The notes under the pieces: model-generated
Seen by the model: only the letters and a program-made list of their open reading frames with translations
Databases searched by the model: none
Told to the model about the DNA's origin: nothing
Shown: piece after piece, positions 36,333 to 49,275 of the stretch
Position numbering within the stretch: the stretch's first letter is position 1
Layout of the letters: each line of letters opens with the position of its first letter
Assembly (NCBI RefSeq): GCF_001544135.1
Contig: NZ_BCPV01000015.1
Span: 1 to 64,000 of the forward strand
Direction of reading: 5' to 3'
Source: Geobacillus zalihae NBRC 101842
GTDB taxonomy: Bacteria; Bacillota; Bacilli; Bacillales; Anoxybacillaceae
Length of the DNA stretch: 64,000 nt
Made by a program: the position numbers and the translations under genes

Positions 36333-39300
36333 ATGGCGCACATTTACCGTCCGAAGCATCACGTCCGCTTTGTGACTGCATCGAGCTTGTTTGACGGCCA
36401 TGACGCCTCAATCAACATTATGCGCCGCATTTTGCAGGCGAGCGGCGCCGAGGTCATCCATTTAGGCCATAACCGATCGGTGGAGGAAATCGTCAATGCC
36501 GCCATTCAGGAAGATGTGCAAGGCATTGCCGTCTCCTCGTATCAAGGCGGGCATATGGAATTTTTTAAATATATGTACGACCTGCTCCAAGAGCGGGGGG
36601 CGTCCCATATCCGCATTTACGGCGGCGGGGGCGGCGTCATCATCCCGCGGGAAATCAAAGAGCTGCACGAATATGGCATCGCCCGCATTTTCTCGCCGGA
36701 AGACGGCCGACGCCTCGGCTTGCAAGGGATGATCAACGTCATGCTTGAAGAGTGCGATTTTCCGACCGTGACGACGGTGACCGATGAACTGGAGCGGCTT
36801 CCGTCCGGCGATGTGCAGGCGATCGCCCGGCTCATCACGCTGTGCGAATACCGCGCTGAGGCGGACAACAAAGAGGCGGCCGCGGCGGCGGAAGCCGCCA
36901 TTGAACAAGTGAAGGCGCTCGAGAAGCGCGTGCCGGTGCTCGGCATCACCGGCACAGGCGGGGCTGGGAAAAGCTCGCTCACCGATGAGCTCGTCCGCCG
37001 CTTTTTAAACGAAATTCCGGATATCAAAATCGCGATCTTGTCCGTCGACCCGACGAAGCAAAAAACGGGCGGGGCGCTGTTGGGCGACCGCATCCGGATG
37101 AATGCGATCAACTCGCCGCGCGTTTACATGAGAAGCTTGGCGACGCGCCATTCCCGCTCCGAGTTGTCGCCCGCGATTCGCGACGCCATTTCGGTTGTCA
37201 AGGCGGCCGGATTTGATCTTGTCATCATTGAAACGAGCGGAATCGGCCAAGGCGACGCCGCCATTACCGAAGTGTGCGACGTGTCGATGTACGTCATGAC
37301 AAGCGAGTTCGGCGCGCCGACGCAGCTTGAGAAAATCGACATGATCGATTATGCCGATTTGATTGTCATTAATAAATTCGAGCGCAAAGGGTCAGAAGAC
37401 GCAAAACGACAAGTGCAAAAACAATATCAGCGCAGCCATCAGCTGTTTGACCGCGATGTTTCGGAAATGCCGGTGTACGGCACGATCGCCAGCCAGTTTA
37501 ACGACCCGGGCACGAATACGCTTTTTGTCGCGCTTGTGGATACGATCAATCAAAAAGCAGGAACGAATTGGAAAACAAGCTTGAAAACGGTCGCCAATGT
37601 CGAAAAGCATAATGTCATCATTCCGAACGAGCGCCGCTACTATTTGCGCGAAATCGCGGAAACGGTCCGTTCGTACCACCGCCGCGCCGAGCAGCAAGTC
37701 GGGGTGGCCCGACGCCTCTTCCAAATCGAAGGGGCCATCGAAGCGGCGAAGGAACGGGGCGAAGCGGAAGACGTGATCCGCGCGCTCGAGACGCTCAAAG
37801 CGGATTATGAGGCGAAATTGACGCCGGAATCGAAGCGCATTTTGGCGACATGGGAAGAAACGAAAGCGAAATATGCGGCAAAACAATTGGTCACGAAAGT
37901 GCGCGATAAAGAAATCGTGACCGAACTGACGACGAAAACGTTGTCCGGTTTGGACATTCCGAAAGTCGTCTTGCCGAAATTCAAAGACTACGGAGAGATT
38001 TTGCGCTGGGTGTATAAAGAAAACGTCCCTGGCTCGTTCCCGTATACGGCCGGCGTCTTCCCGTTCAAGCGCCAAGGCGAAGACCCGAAACGGCAGTTTG
38101 CCGGCGAAGGGACGCCGGAGCGCACGAACCGCCGCTTCCATTACTTGTGCAAAGAAGACAAGGCGAAGCGGCTCAGCACCGCGTTCGACTCCGTGACGCT
38201 CTATGGCGAAGACCCGGACTACCGGCCGGACATTTTCGGCAAAGTCGGGGAAAGCGGCGTCAGCGTCTGTACACTTGATGATATGAAAAAGCTGTACAAA
38301 GGGTTTGACTTGTGCGACCCGCTCACATCCGTGTCGATGACGATCAACGGTCCGGCTCCGATTTTGCTGGCGATGTTTATGAATACGGCGATTGACCAGC
38401 AAGTCGAGAAAAAGGAAGCCGAGCTTGGCCGCCCGCTCACGCCGGAAGAGTACGAACAAGTGAAGGAATGGACGCTGCAAACGGTGCGCGGCACGGTGCA
38501 AGCCGATATTTTGAAGGAAGACCAAGGGCAAAACACGTGCATTTTCTCGACTGATTTCGCCTTAAAAATGATGGGCGACATTCAAGAGTATTTCATCAAG
38601 CACCGCGTCCGCAACTACTACTCGGTGTCGATCTCCGGCTACCATATCGCCGAGGCGGGGGCGAACCCGATCACGCAGCTGGCGTTTACGCTTGCGAACG
38701 GCTTTACGTATGTCGAGTATTACTTGAGCCGCGGCATGCACATTGACGATTTTGCGCCGAACTTGTCGTTTTTCTTCAGCAACGGCCTCGATCCGGAGTA
38801 TTCGGTCATCGGCCGCGTCGCCCGCCGCATTTGGGCGATCGTCATGCGCGAAAAATACGGCGCCAACGAACGGAGCCAGAAACTGAAATACCATATCCAA
38901 ACGTCCGGCCGTTCATTGCACGCGCAGGAGATCGATTTCAACGACATCCGCACGACGCTGCAGGCGCTTCTGGCGATTTATGACAACTGCAACTCCCTGC
39001 ATACGAACGCCTATGACGAAGCGATCACGACACCGACCGAAGAGTCGGTCCGTCGGGCGATGGCGATCCAACTCATTATCACGAAAGAGTTTGGCTTGAC
39101 CAAAAACGAAAACCCGCTTCAAGGGTCGTTCATCATTGAAGAGCTGACCGATTTGGTCGAAGAAGCGGTGTTGCAAGAGTTTGAACGGCTCAACGACCGC
39201 GGCGGCGTGCTTGGGGCGATGGAGATGCAATACCAGCGCGGCAAAATTCAAGACGAATCGCTTTACTATGAAACGAAGAAACATAGCGGTGAACTGCCGA

Positions 39301-39593
39301 TCATCGGCGTCAACACGTTCTTGAACCCGAATCCACCGTCAGAAGAGGAGCTGAACAACATTCAGCTCGCCCGGGCGACGTATGAAGAAAAAGAGACGCA
39401 AATCCGCAACTTGCGCGAATTCCAAGAGCGGAACAAAGACAAAGCCGGTCCGGCGCTTGAACGGCTGAAGCAAGTGGCGACAAGCGGCGGCAACATTTTC
39501 GAAGAATTGATGGAAACGGTGAAAGTCGCCAGCCTTGGACAAATCACCCGCGCCTTGTACGAAGTCGGCGGACAATACCGGCGGAATATGTAA
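36333..39593 (+). CDS. icmF: Fused isobutyryl-CoA mutase IcmF
   Basis: 1086 residues. Order: a B12-binding domain (about 1-140, [11 protein letters not shown] with the cobalt-ligand histidine, GGGGGVIIP), a MeaB-like G-protein domain (about 195-420, P-loop GTGGAGKSS, base motif NKFE), a linker, then the methylmalonyl-CoA-mutase-type barrel (about 560-1086, [23 protein letters not shown]). It interconverts isobutyryl-CoA and butyryl-CoA with adenosylcobalamin, using its own GTPase chaperone. AGGGGGAG precedes the ATG. It is the last gene of the degradation run. Confidence 0.96.
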   Translation: MAHIYRPKHHVRFVTASSLFDGHDASINIMRRILQASGAEVIHLGHNRSVEEIVNAAIQEDVQGIAVSSYQGGHMEFFKYMYDLLQERGASHIRIYGGGGGVIIPREIKELHEYGIARIFSPEDGRRLGLQGMINVMLEECDFPTVTTVTDELERLPSGDVQAIARLITLCEYRAEADNKEAAAAAEAAIEQVKALEKRVPVLGITGTGGAGKSSLTDELVRRFLNEIPDIKIAILSVDPTKQKTGGALLGDRIRMNAINSPRVYMRSLATRHSRSELSPAIRDAISVVKAAGFDLVIIETSGIGQGDAAITEVCDVSMYVMTSEFGAPTQLEKIDMIDYADLIVINKFERKGSEDAKRQVQKQYQRSHQLFDRDVSEMPVYGTIASQFNDPGTNTLFVALVDTINQKAGTNWKTSLKTVANVEKHNVIIPNERRYYLREIAETVRSYHRRAEQQVGVARRLFQIEGAIEAAKERGEAEDVIRALETLKADYEAKLTPESKRILATWEETKAKYAAKQLVTKVRDKEIVTELTTKTLSGLDIPKVVLPKFKDYGEILRWVYKENVPGSFPYTAGVFPFKRQGEDPKRQFAGEGTPERTNRRFHYLCKEDKAKRLSTAFDSVTLYGEDPDYRPDIFGKVGESGVSVCTLDDMKKLYKGFDLCDPLTSVSMTINGPAPILLAMFMNTAIDQQVEKKEAELGRPLTPEEYEQVKEWTLQTVRGTVQADILKEDQGQNTCIFSTDFALKMMGDIQEYFIKHRVRNYYSVSISGYHIAEAGANPITQLAFTLANGFTYVEYYLSRGMHIDDFAPNLSFFFSNGLDPEYSVIGRVARRIWAIVMREKYGANERSQKLKYHIQTSGRSLHAQEIDFNDIRTTLQALLAIYDNCNSLHTNAYDEAITTPTEESVRRAMAIQLIITKEFGLTKNENPLQGSFIIEELTDLVEEAVLQEFERLNDRGGVLGAMEMQYQRGKIQDESLYYETKKHSGELPIIGVNTFLNPNPPSEEELNNIQLARATYEEKETQIRNLREFQERNKDKAGPALERLKQVATSGGNIFEELMETVKVASLGQITRALYEVGGQYRRNM

Positions 39594-39826
39594 TTCAAGC
39601 GCGTTCCGTTGTTCACAGCTTTCGATGGACGGCCTCGATCACAATGGATAACGGCCCGTTGAACTTTAGCAGATCGGTAGAATGATAGGCAGCGGCTGTC
39701 GGTTCGCTGGAGGCGAAACGCACGGAACGCGGATGAGGCCAGAAGATGAAGACGAATGGGCTTCGTAAGGAAAAAGTGGAGCGGTGTGAACAAAGGTGAT
39801 TGTGACAACGGATATGTCGGAATCGG
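39594..39826. other. Intergenic region after icmF with no recognisable gene
   Basis: About 230 bp without a supported frame on either strand. I see no promoter or clear repeat before the terminator that follows. Confidence 0.5.
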
Positions 39827-39870
39827 AAGGAGGGCCACCCTCGCCGCAGGGCTGCCCTCCTTTGCTTTTT
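39827..39870 (+). terminator. Terminator after icmF
   Basis: AAGGAGGGC pairs with GCCCTCCTT, followed by GCTTTTTTC. Confidence 0.8.
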
Positions 39871-39973
39871 TCGGCAAATGGGTAGCATAAACCCCGACAA
39901 TTTGTTTATAATGAATGGTATGTATTCCACTTGCATTCATTTGTTTCATTAATATAGAAGGGGAGTGCTGAAC

Positions 39974-40531
39974 TTGAGCCTGCAGCAGCAATACTCGCCG
40001 GAGGAATTGCAGGAGATGTCGTTCGTCGAGCTGGCGAACCTCATTTTGCTTGACAAGCGGGAGGCGCTGCCGTTTGATCAACTCGTTCGTGAAGCAGCAG
40101 CGCTGGCCGGCATATCGGAAGAAGTGGTGGAGGCGCGGCTGGCCCAATATTACACCGATTTAAACATCGACGGCCGGTTTATTTGCGTTGGAGAAAACGT
40201 CTGGGGATTGCGCGCATGGTATCCGTTTGACCAGACAGAAGACGAAACGGTGACGATCGTCAAGCCGAAGAAGAAGAAAAAAGCGCTTGACGATGAATAC
40301 GATGAATACGATGAGTTGCTTGAAGATGGAGATCTCGATTACGACGATTTGGATGAATATGATGAGGAAGAGCTCGAGCTTGATGAAGATGAGCTCTTGG
40401 AAGATGAAGAATTCGATCTAGATGAAGATGTCGCGTTTGACGATGACATTCTCGGCGATGAAGAGTTTGAACTGGACGATGCGCCGCTTGATGAAGAGCT
40501 TGATCTCGAAGAGCCGGACGAAGACGAATAA
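39974..40531 (+). CDS. rpoE: RNA polymerase delta subunit
   Basis: 185 residues. The N-terminal HARE-HTH domain (about 1-90: EMSFVELANLILLDKREALPF, YYTDLNIDGRFICVGENVWGLR) is followed by a disordered tail that is almost entirely Asp/Glu. Delta increases transcription specificity and promoter recycling. AAGGGGAG with eight-base spacing supports TTG 39974. TATAAT at 39907-39912 is a likely -10. rpoE-pyrG order is as in B. subtilis. Confidence 0.95.
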   Translation: MSLQQQYSPEELQEMSFVELANLILLDKREALPFDQLVREAAALAGISEEVVEARLAQYYTDLNIDGRFICVGENVWGLRAWYPFDQTEDETVTIVKPKKKKKALDDEYDEYDELLEDGDLDYDDLDEYDEEELELDEDELLEDEEFDLDEDVAFDDDILGDEEFELDDAPLDEELDLEEPDEDE

Positions 40532-40535
40532 CCGC

Positions 40536-40633
40536 TTGACTTTGCCAGGGGAACCCGGTACAATGTGTGTTGGGCTCTTGAAAACGAACAAATCGATCGC
40601 TCCCTTACGTACGGTAAGCGGAGCGTTTTTTAT
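40536..40633 (+). promoter_or_regulatory. pyrG promoter and CTP-sensing attenuator
   Basis: TTGACT (40536) and TACAAT (40559) have a 17-base spacer. The predicted start is GGGCTC at 40572, followed by a terminator CGCTCCCTTAC/GTAAGCGGAGCG plus T-run (40598-40633) ahead of the gene. In B. subtilis, low CTP makes polymerase add extra G residues at this GGGC start; the poly-G pairs with the CUCCCUU arm and blocks termination. All required sequence parts are present here. Confidence 0.9.
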
Positions 40634-40655
40634 TTGCGCCTTTCGCAAACACTGA

Positions 40656-42287
<1,632 letters not shown>

Positions 42288-42290
42288 CGA

Positions 42291-42353
42291 AAAAGGGGCT
42301 GTCCCAAAAAAGCCGTAGAACGGCCTTTTGGGTCCAGCCCCCTTTCTTTTTTG
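42291..42353 (+). terminator. Terminator of pyrG formed by a GGGGCTGTCCCAAAA repeat
   Basis: AAAGGGGCTG(T)CCCAAAA pairs with TTTTGGGTCCAGCCCCCTTT, with an inner GCCG/CGGC hairpin, then CTTTTTT. It shares its arms with the repeats at 16.58 and 23.87 kb. Confidence 0.85.
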
Positions 42354-42467
42354 GATATTTTTCATCTTGTCAAGCACGATGCCCATTGATCAGGCGCCGT
42401 TTTTTGGGCGGTTTCTATACCTCTTTGCCTTCAGCCGGCGGGAGAGCGCTCGTTTTCATGGCGGCTG

Positions 42468-42989
42468 TTATTCATATTCCGCCAAAATTTCATCGAGCAA
42501 CACGCGCAGTCCGTAGTAGATGAATGAAGCGGTGATGATCGTCGGCATGCCGATGCGGCGGCCGTCTTCGGTCGGCACGAGCGGGCGGGAAAGTTTGCTG
42601 TCGATAAAGACGGTGGCCATATCGGCCAGTCCGGGTTCATCCTTGACGAGCGCCGCGACGGCCACTGCATCGACGCCGTGCGCCTGCAGCTGTTCGGCGA
42701 GGCGAATGGCCTCAGCATCATTGGAAAAGCGGGCAAATAGAAGCGCTCGGTCCGTTTCCTGCCAGTCATCGGTTGCTGTCGGCTCAAGCCGTTTGGCTTT
42801 CGGCAGCGGATCGGGGCCAAGAAGCGCGGCGGTGACGACCGCATCGAGTTCACCGATGCCATACAGCCAAATGCGCCCATCACCGATGGCGGCCTGAGCG
42901 AGCAGACGCGCCCCGTCTTCGAGCGCCAGCTCTTCGTCCGCGGCGATTTTTTGCAACAATCCGATCGTTTGCGTCGTTAAAATTTTCAC
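42468..42989 (-). CDS. ywjG: DUF2529 family protein YwjG
   Basis: 173 residues from GTG 42989, which has AAGGGAGG upstream; the frame to 43076 is unsupported. The protein has an SIS-like alternating alpha/beta pattern (IWLYGIGELDAVVTAALLG, ALLFARFSNDAEAI). Function is unknown. It is divergent from spo0F and lies between pyrG and spo0F as in B. subtilis. Confidence 0.87.
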   Translation of the reverse strand: MKILTTQTIGLLQKIAADEELALEDGARLLAQAAIGDGRIWLYGIGELDAVVTAALLGPDPLPKAKRLEPTATDDWQETDRALLFARFSNDAEAIRLAEQLQAHGVDAVAVAALVKDEPGLADMATVFIDSKLSRPLVPTEDGRRIGMPTIITASFIYYGLRVLLDEILAEYE

Positions 42990-43112
42990 GGTTCGGCCTC
43001 CCTTCGCCGCTATTATACAAAATCGGCAAACAACAAGAAAAGCAAGCAGGAAATGGGTTTGCCAAATGCGAAACATTAATAGGGAGAAAACAGGGAATAG
43101 AGGTGCATAACG

Positions 43113-43475
43113 GTGGGAAACAAAATTTTAATTGTCGATGATCAATATGGCATCCGCATTTTGCTCAACGAAGTGTTTCAGCGGGAGGGGTATGTAACGT
43201 ATCAGGCCGCCAACGGCATGCAGGCGCTCGAAATCGCCCGCAAACATCACCCCGATCTTGTGCTTCTGGATATGAAAATTCCTGGCATGGACGGCATTGA
43301 AATTTTAAAACGGTTGAAAGAGATTGATCCGGATATTAAGGTGATCATCATGACCGCCTACGGGGAGCTCGATATGATTCAAGAAACGAAAGAGCTCGGG
43401 GCGCTGATGCATTTTGCCAAGCCGTTTGATATTGACGATTTGCGCGTTGCCGTCAAAAAATACATTACCGCCTAG
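43113..43475 (+). CDS. spo0F: Sporulation phosphorelay response regulator Spo0F
   Basis: 120 residues, a stand-alone receiver domain. The phospho-acceptor aspartate lies in [12 protein letters not shown] (about Asp54), with the acidic pair in LIVDDQ and the conserved lysine in FAKPFD. It relays phosphate from sporulation kinases to Spo0B. GTG start after GAGGTGC. A possible sigma-H-like AGGAAAT..GAAAC lies upstream, but the match is weak. Confidence 0.95.
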   Translation: MGNKILIVDDQYGIRILLNEVFQREGYVTYQAANGMQALEIARKHHPDLVLLDMKIPGMDGIEILKRLKEIDPDIKVIIMTAYGELDMIQETKELGALMHFAKPFDIDDLRVAVKKYITA

Positions 43476-43571
43476 ACAGCGCCATCGATGAGCGGCTTTC
43501 CTTTGGCAAAGAAAGCGAAGCAATAAGTATGGATGACGCTGTCGTCTTTCGGAGATGAAAGGGTGGAAATG

Positions 43572-43600
43572 TTGCCGTTTTGCCGGCAAGTTGATATGCT
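43572..43600 (+). promoter_or_regulatory. Candidate promoter of fbaA
   Basis: TTGCCG and TATGCT with a 17-base spacer, 85 bp before fbaA. Confidence 0.45.
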
Positions 43601-43684
43601 TATAAACGTAGATGCATTTTGCGCCGATGGATTCAACCACCGTCATGGCGACAAAGACGACGATCAGCTAAGGAGGATGGAACC

Positions 43685-44548
43685 ATGCCGTTAGTATCAA
43701 TGAAAGAGATGTTGAACGAGGCGCTGCGCGGCAAATATGCGGTCGGTCAATTCAACATCAACAACTTGGAATGGACGCAAGCCATTTTAGCGGCGGCCGA
43801 AGAGGAAAAATCGCCGGTCATTCTCGGCGTCTCCGAAGGGGCGGCCCGCTATATGAGCGGATTCAAAACGGTCGTCAATATGGTCAAAGGGTTAATGGAA
43901 GACATGAACATCACCGTTCCGGTCGCCATCCATCTCGACCATGGATCGAGCTTTGAAAAATGCAAAGCGGCGATTGACGCCGGGTTCACCTCGGTTATGA
44001 TTGACGCCTCCCACCATCCATTTGAAGAAAACGTCCGCATCACCTCGCAAGTCGTTGAATATGCTCATGCGCGCGGCGTTTCGGTCGAAGCGGAGCTCGG
44101 CATCGTCGGCGGGCAGGAAGACGACGTCGTCGGAGAAGGGATCATTTACGCCGACCCGAAAGAGTGCGAAGAGCTTGTCAAACGGACAGGCGTCGACTGT
44201 CTCGCCCCGGCGCTCGGTTCTGTGCACGGCCCATACAAAGGAGAGCCGAAGCTCGGATTTGCCGAAATGGAGCAAATCCGCGATTTAACCGGCGTTCCGC
44301 TTGTGCTCCACGGCGGCACCGGCATTCCGACCGAACAAATTCAACGCGCGATCTCCCTTGGCACATCGAAAATCAACGTCAATACCGAAAACCAAATGGC
44401 GTTTACCAAAGTCGTCCGCGAACTGCTCGCGAAAGACCCGAACGTCTATGATCCGCGCAAAATCATCGGCCCGGGCCGCGACGCCATCAAAGCGACGGTC
44501 ATCGGCAAAATGCGCGAGTTTGGCTCGTCCGGAAAAGCGGCGCGATGA
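43685..44548 (+). CDS. fbaA: Class II fructose-1,6-bisphosphate aldolase
   Basis: 287 residues. Zinc-ligand and active-site motifs are [40 protein letters not shown] and VLHGGTGIP. It cleaves fructose-1,6-bisphosphate to dihydroxyacetone phosphate and glyceraldehyde-3-phosphate. AAGGAGG precedes ATG 43685. The run fbaA-tal-murAB-glpX is as in B. subtilis. Confidence 0.96.
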   Translation: MPLVSMKEMLNEALRGKYAVGQFNINNLEWTQAILAAAEEEKSPVILGVSEGAARYMSGFKTVVNMVKGLMEDMNITVPVAIHLDHGSSFEKCKAAIDAGFTSVMIDASHHPFEENVRITSQVVEYAHARGVSVEAELGIVGGQEDDVVGEGIIYADPKECEELVKRTGVDCLAPALGSVHGPYKGEPKLGFAEMEQIRDLTGVPLVLHGGTGIPTEQIQRAISLGTSKINVNTENQMAFTKVVRELLAKDPNVYDPRKIIGPGRDAIKATVIGKMREFGSSGKAAR

Positions 44549-44623
44549 ATCGGCTTCGCGGGCGGCGTTTGGCCGCCGCGCGGCTGCCTTTGCATGTGCA
44601 ACGAATAACAAGGAGGGTTCAGC

Positions 44624-45265
44624 ATGAAATTTTTTATCGACACTGCCAACTTGGAAGAAATCAAACACGCCCATGAACTCGGCATTTTGGCCGGCGTCAC
44701 GACCAATCCGAGCCTCGTGGCGAAGGAAAACGTATCGTTCCATGATCGGTTGCGCGAAATTACATCGATCGTTTCTGGTTCGGTGAGTGCTGAAGTCATT
44801 TCGACCGACGCCGCTGGCATGATCGCGGAAGGAGAAGAGCTGGCGAAAATCGCCCCGAACATTACGATCAAAGTTCCGATGACGCCGGAAGGCTTAAAAG
44901 CAGTCAAGGCGTTCAGCGAAAAAGGGATTCAAACGAACGTGACGCTTGTGTTCACCGCCAACCAGGCGCTCTTGGCCGCACGCGCCGGCGCGACGTACGT
45001 CTCTCCGTTCCTCGGCCGCCTCGATGACATCGGCCATAACGGTTTAGAGCTCATTTCCACCATCGCTGAGATTTTCAACATTCATGGCATTGAAACGGAA
45101 ATCATCGCCGCTTCGATCCGCCATCCGCACCATGTGACGGAAGCGGCGTTGCGCGGGGCGCATATTGCCACGGTTCCGTACAAGGTGCTTATGCAATTGT
45201 TCAACCATCCGCTGACCGATCAAGGAATTGAGAAGTTTCTCGCCGACTGGAATCGGCAAAAATGA
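44624..45265 (+). CDS. tal: Transaldolase (small TalC/FSA-like form)
   Basis: 213 residues, the short transaldolase subfamily. The Schiff-base lysine lies in [22 protein letters not shown] and [12 protein letters not shown] mark the N-terminus. It transfers dihydroxyacetone units between pentose-phosphate and glycolytic sugars. AAGGAGGG precedes the ATG. It corresponds to ywjH. Confidence 0.93.
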   Translation: MKFFIDTANLEEIKHAHELGILAGVTTNPSLVAKENVSFHDRLREITSIVSGSVSAEVISTDAAGMIAEGEELAKIAPNITIKVPMTPEGLKAVKAFSEKGIQTNVTLVFTANQALLAARAGATYVSPFLGRLDDIGHNGLELISTIAEIFNIHGIETEIIAASIRHPHHVTEAALRGAHIATVPYKVLMQLFNHPLTDQGIEKFLADWNRQK

Positions 45266-45397
45266 AAGTAAGCCGTTTGCCTCTTGGGTGAAGCGGGCTC
45301 GCTCTGCCGCGTTCAGGCCGGACGTGATGAGCCCGCCCGGCTTTGCTTTTTCGTCCCAGGGGTGAAGCCAACTTCCGAGCAAAGAAGGGAGACGACG

Positions 45398-46684
45398 ATG
45401 GATAAAATGAAAATTATCGGCGGAGATCGGCTGCGGGGAACGATCAAAGTGAGCGGTGCGAAAAACAGCGCGGTCGCTTTGATTCCTGCAGCGATTTTGG
45501 CCGATTCGCCGGTGACGATCGAGGGGTTGCCGGACATTTCCGACGTGCACATTTTAGGAAGCTTGATCGAAGAAATCGGCGGCTCGTTTTCGTTTGACGG
45601 CAAAGAGGCGGTCATCGACCCAACGAATATGGTGTCCATGCCGCTTCCGAATGGGAAGGTGAAAAAGCTGCGCGCCTCCTACTATTTGATGGGGGCGATG
45701 CTTGGCCGCTTCAAAAAAGCGGTTGTCGGCTTGCCGGGCGGATGTCATCTCGGTCCGCGCCCGATTGACCAGCATATCAAAGGGTTTGAGGCGCTGGGCG
45801 CCACCGTAACGAACGAGCAGGGCGCCATTTATTTGCGCGCGGAAGAACTGCGCGGAGCCCGCATTTTTTTGGACGTCGTCAGCGTCGGCGCGACGATCAA
45901 CATCATGCTGGCGGCGGTGCGCGCCAAAGGGCGGACGATTATCGAAAATGCGGCGAAAGAGCCGGAAATCATCGATGTCGCGACATTGCTTTCGAATATG
46001 GGCGCGAAAATCAAAGGAGCTGGCACCGATGTGATCCGCATTGACGGCGTCGAAACATTATCGGGCTGCCGCCATGCCATCATCCCGGATCGGATCGAAG
46101 CCGGGACGTACATGATTGCCGCCGCGGCCACCAATGGCGAAGTCGTCGTCGACAACGTCATCCCGCAGCACGTTGAATCGCTGACGGCCAAATTGCGCGA
46201 AATGGGGGTGCGCGTGGAGACGGGGGAAGATCAAATTCTCGTCTGCGGCACCGACGTTTTGAAAGCGGTTGACGTCAAGACGCTCGTCTATCCGGGCTTC
46301 CCAACGGATCTGCAGCAGCCGTTTACCGCGCTGCTGACAAAAGCCAACGGCACAAGCGTCGTCACCGACACGATTTACAGCGCCCGCTTCAAGCATGTCG
46401 ATGAATTGCGGCGCATGAACGCCAATGTAAAAGTCGAAGGCCGCTCAGCCATCGTCACCGGCCCCGTCAAACTGCAAGGGGCGAAAGTGAAGGCGAGCGA
46501 TTTGCGCGCCGGGGCGGCGCTTGTCATTGCCGGGCTGATGGCTGAAGGAGTGACGGAGATCACCGGCGTCGAGCATATCGACCGCGGCTACAGCAACCTC
46601 GTCGAAAAACTGTCTGACATCGGCGCCACCATTTGGCGCGAAAAAATGACCGATGAAGAAATCGAGCAAGTGAAAAACGCGTAA
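45398..46684 (+). CDS. murAB: UDP-N-acetylglucosamine 1-carboxyvinyltransferase (MurA2/MurAB)
   Basis: 428 residues of the EPSP-synthase fold. The catalytic cysteine lies in [11 protein letters not shown] (about Cys117), and [10 protein letters not shown] near the N-terminus binds substrate. It performs the first committed step of peptidoglycan synthesis and is the fosfomycin target. Position between tal and glpX identifies the MurZ/MurAB paralogue. ATG 45398 follows GAAGGGAGA; the longer frame to 45284 is unsupported. Confidence 0.93.
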   Translation: MDKMKIIGGDRLRGTIKVSGAKNSAVALIPAAILADSPVTIEGLPDISDVHILGSLIEEIGGSFSFDGKEAVIDPTNMVSMPLPNGKVKKLRASYYLMGAMLGRFKKAVVGLPGGCHLGPRPIDQHIKGFEALGATVTNEQGAIYLRAEELRGARIFLDVVSVGATINIMLAAVRAKGRTIIENAAKEPEIIDVATLLSNMGAKIKGAGTDVIRIDGVETLSGCRHAIIPDRIEAGTYMIAAAATNGEVVVDNVIPQHVESLTAKLREMGVRVETGEDQILVCGTDVLKAVDVKTLVYPGFPTDLQQPFTALLTKANGTSVVTDTIYSARFKHVDELRRMNANVKVEGRSAIVTGPVKLQGAKVKASDLRAGAALVIAGLMAEGVTEITGVEHIDRGYSNLVEKLSDIGATIWREKMTDEEIEQVKNA

Positions 46685-46718
46685 CGTCCAGTCGACAAAG
46701 GGGAAGGGGAGAACGACG

Positions 46719-47681
46719 ATGGAACGAAGCTTATCGATGGAACTCGTGCGCGTCACCGAAGCGGCGGCGCTTGCCGCCGCCCGCTGGATGGGGCGCGGGA
46801 AAAAGAATGAGGCTGATGACGCCGCGACGTCGGCGATGCGCGACGTGTTTGACACCGTGCCGATGAAAGGCACCGTCGTCATCGGCGAAGGGGAAATGGA
46901 CGAAGCGCCGATGCTGTATATCGGGGAAAAGCTCGGCAACGGCTATGGCCCGCGCGTCGATGTCGCTGTCGACCCGCTTGAAGGGACGAACATCGTCGCT
47001 TCCGGGGGATGGAACGCCTTGGCTGTCGTCGCTGTCGCTGACCACGGTCATCTGCTTCACGCGCCGGACATGTACATGGAGAAAATCGCCGTCGGGCCGG
47101 AAGCGGTCGGGATGATTGACATTGAGGCGCCGATCATCGACAATTTAAAGGCGGTGGCGAAGGCGAAAAACAAAGATATTGAAGACGTCGTCGCGGTTGT
47201 TCTCAACCGCCCGCGCCATGAGCGTCTCATTCATGAGCTGCGTGAAGCCGGCGCCCGCATTAAGCTCATCAATGACGGCGATGTCGCCGCCGCCATTAAC
47301 ACGGCGTTTGACCATACCGGCGTTGACATTTTGTTCGGCTCGGGCGGCGCGCCGGAAGGAGTGCTCGCGGCGGTCGCGTTGAAATGCCTTGGCGGCGAAC
47401 TGCAAGGAAAGCTGCTGCCGCAAAACGACGATGAAGTCGAGCGGTGCAAACAAATGGGCATTGACGTCAACAAAGTGCTGCGCATGGACGATTTGGTGAA
47501 AGGAGACGACGCGATTTTTGCCGCCACCGGCGTCACCGACGGCGAGCTGTTGCGCGGCGTGCGGCTGAAAGGGGCGTACGGCCTCACCCACTCCGTCGTC
47601 ATGCGGGCCAAGTCCGGCACGGTCCGCTTCATCGAAGGGCGGCACAGTTTGAAGAAAAAACCGAACTTAGTCATCAAATGA
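46719..47681 (+). CDS. glpX: Class II fructose-1,6-bisphosphatase (GlpX)
   Basis: 320 residues. Metal and phosphate-binding motifs are [27 protein letters not shown] and [20 protein letters not shown]. It is a gluconeogenic phosphatase acting opposite the glycolytic step upstream of FbaA. AAAGGGGAAGG precedes the ATG. It corresponds to ywjI. Confidence 0.94.
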   Translation: MERSLSMELVRVTEAAALAAARWMGRGKKNEADDAATSAMRDVFDTVPMKGTVVIGEGEMDEAPMLYIGEKLGNGYGPRVDVAVDPLEGTNIVASGGWNALAVVAVADHGHLLHAPDMYMEKIAVGPEAVGMIDIEAPIIDNLKAVAKAKNKDIEDVVAVVLNRPRHERLIHELREAGARIKLINDGDVAAAINTAFDHTGVDILFGSGGAPEGVLAAVALKCLGGELQGKLLPQNDDEVERCKQMGIDVNKVLRMDDLVKGDDAIFAATGVTDGELLRGVRLKGAYGLTHSVVMRAKSGTVRFIEGRHSLKKKPNLVIK

Positions 47682-47739
47682 TATCCTGCCATCCGGCCGG
47701 GCGCCGGAGCCGCGCCTGGCTCGGAAAAACAAAAAAATA

Positions 47740-47769
47740 TTGATTAAAAAGAAGAAAAAAGGGTAAAAT
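47740..47769 (+). promoter_or_regulatory. Candidate promoter of rho
   Basis: TTGATT and TAAAAT with an 18-base spacer, leaving a leader of about 160 bases. Confidence 0.5.
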
Positions 47770-47933
47770 AGTCGTGTTGCTTATGCAAAAATAAGCTCTG
47801 CCATTCTACTTCTTTATTTCATTTCAGCCTTCATCATCTTCGAAATGAATCCCTTCGCCTGTCGAATTGATGACCAATACGTCCGAACACGAACGATGGG
47901 AGAATAGGAAAATTTGCAAAGTGTGGTGTCAAG

Positions 47934-49208
47934 ATGGAATTAACGTTAGCAGCACTAGAAAACATGAAATTGAAGGAGCTGTATGAGCTCGCCAAGCAAT
48001 ACAAAATTTCATACTACAGCAAGTTGACGAAAAAGGAGCTTATTTTTGCGATTTTGAAAGCGCGTGCCGAACAAGACGGCCTCTTTTTCATGGAAGGCAT
48101 CCTCGAAATCATTCCGTCGGAAGGATTCGGCTTTTTGCGCCCGATCAACTATTCCCCGAGCTCGGAAGACATTTACATTTCCGCTTCCCAAATCCGCCGT
48201 TTTGATTTGCGCAACGGGGATAAAGTATCCGGCAAAGTGCGGCCGCCGAAAGAAAATGAACGCTACTTCGGCTTGCTTCATGTCGAAGCGGTCAACGGCG
48301 AAGACCCGGAAGTCGCCAAGGAGCGCGTTCACTTTCCAGCGTTAACGCCGCTTTACCCGAATCGGCAAATGAAGCTGGAGACAACGCCGGACAAGCTGTC
48401 GACCCGCATCATCGACTTGATCGCTCCCGTCGGCTTTGGCCAGCGCGGGTTGATCGTCGCGCCGCCGAAAGCTGGCAAGACGATGCTGCTGAAGGAAATT
48501 GCCAACAGCATCACCACAAACCACCCGGATGTCGAGTTGATCGTCTTGCTCATTGACGAACGGCCGGAAGAAGTGACCGACATCGAGCGGTCGGTGCAAG
48601 GCGATGTCGTCAGCTCGACGTTTGATGAGGTGCCGGAAAACCATATTAAAGTGGCCGAGCTTGTCTTAGAACGGGCGATGCGATTAGTTGAGCATAAGCG
48701 TGACGTCGTCATTTTAATGGACAGCATCACCCGCCTCGCCCGGGCGTACAACTTGGTCATTCCGCCGAGCGGACGCACGCTCTCGGGCGGGATCGACCCA
48801 GCGGCGTTTCATCGCCCGAAGCGGTTTTTCGGCGCGGCGCGCAACATCGAAGAAGGCGGCAGCTTGACGATTTTGGCGACCGCCCTCATTGACACCGGGT
48901 CGCGCATGGATGACGTCATTTACGAGGAATTTAAAGGCACCGGCAACATGGAGCTCCATCTTGACCGCTCGCTCGCCGAGCGCCGCATTTTTCCAGCTAT
49001 TGACATTCGCCGTTCGGGAACGCGCAAAGAGGAGCTGCTCATCCCAAAAGAACATTTGGAAAAGCTGTGGGCGATCCGCAAAACGATGGCCGATTCGCCC
49101 GACTTTATCGAGCGGTTTTTGAACAAATTGCGCCGGACGAAGTCAAACGAAGAGTTTTTCGCCTTGCTCGATCAGGAGTGGAAACAGGGCGGCCCGCTCC
49201 GTCTGTAG
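47934..49208 (+). CDS. rho: Transcription termination factor Rho
   Basis: 424 residues. The N-terminal Rho-N domain ([13 protein letters not shown]) and cold-shock-like RNA-binding region ([16 protein letters not shown]) precede the hexameric ATPase with Walker [14 protein letters not shown], Walker B region [14 protein letters not shown], and the R-loop. The ribosome site (GTGGTGTC) is weak. The ~160-base leader may allow the autogenous control known for rho. Confidence 0.96.
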   Translation: MELTLAALENMKLKELYELAKQYKISYYSKLTKKELIFAILKARAEQDGLFFMEGILEIIPSEGFGFLRPINYSPSSEDIYISASQIRRFDLRNGDKVSGKVRPPKENERYFGLLHVEAVNGEDPEVAKERVHFPALTPLYPNRQMKLETTPDKLSTRIIDLIAPVGFGQRGLIVAPPKAGKTMLLKEIANSITTNHPDVELIVLLIDERPEEVTDIERSVQGDVVSSTFDEVPENHIKVAELVLERAMRLVEHKRDVVILMDSITRLARAYNLVIPPSGRTLSGGIDPAAFHRPKRFFGAARNIEEGGSLTILATALIDTGSRMDDVIYEEFKGTGNMELHLDRSLAERRIFPAIDIRRSGTRKEELLIPKEHLEKLWAIRKTMADSPDFIERFLNKLRRTKSNEEFFALLDQEWKQGGPLRL

Positions 49209-49239
49209 GCCGTTGGCGGAATTTGCCGCGAATCGCCCG

Positions 49240-49268
49240 TTGCAAACTGACAGAAAAGCTGTTATAAT
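49240..49268 (+). promoter_or_regulatory. Promoter of rpmE
   Basis: TTGCAA and a perfect TATAAT, 17-base spacer. It predicts a leader of about 190 bases. Confidence 0.75.
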
Positions 49269-49275
49269 CTTAACA

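Noticed and set aside
37392-38531. 379-codon minus-strand open frame inside icmF
   Set aside because: Composition (Phe/Arg/His-rich, no motif) is that of an antisense shadow; icmF on the plus strand is continuous and conserved.
43040-43080. Sigma-H promoter of spo0F
   Set aside because: AGGAAAT is followed by GAAAC rather than GAAT, and no Spo0A box (TGTCGAA) was found; too weak to list as a feature.
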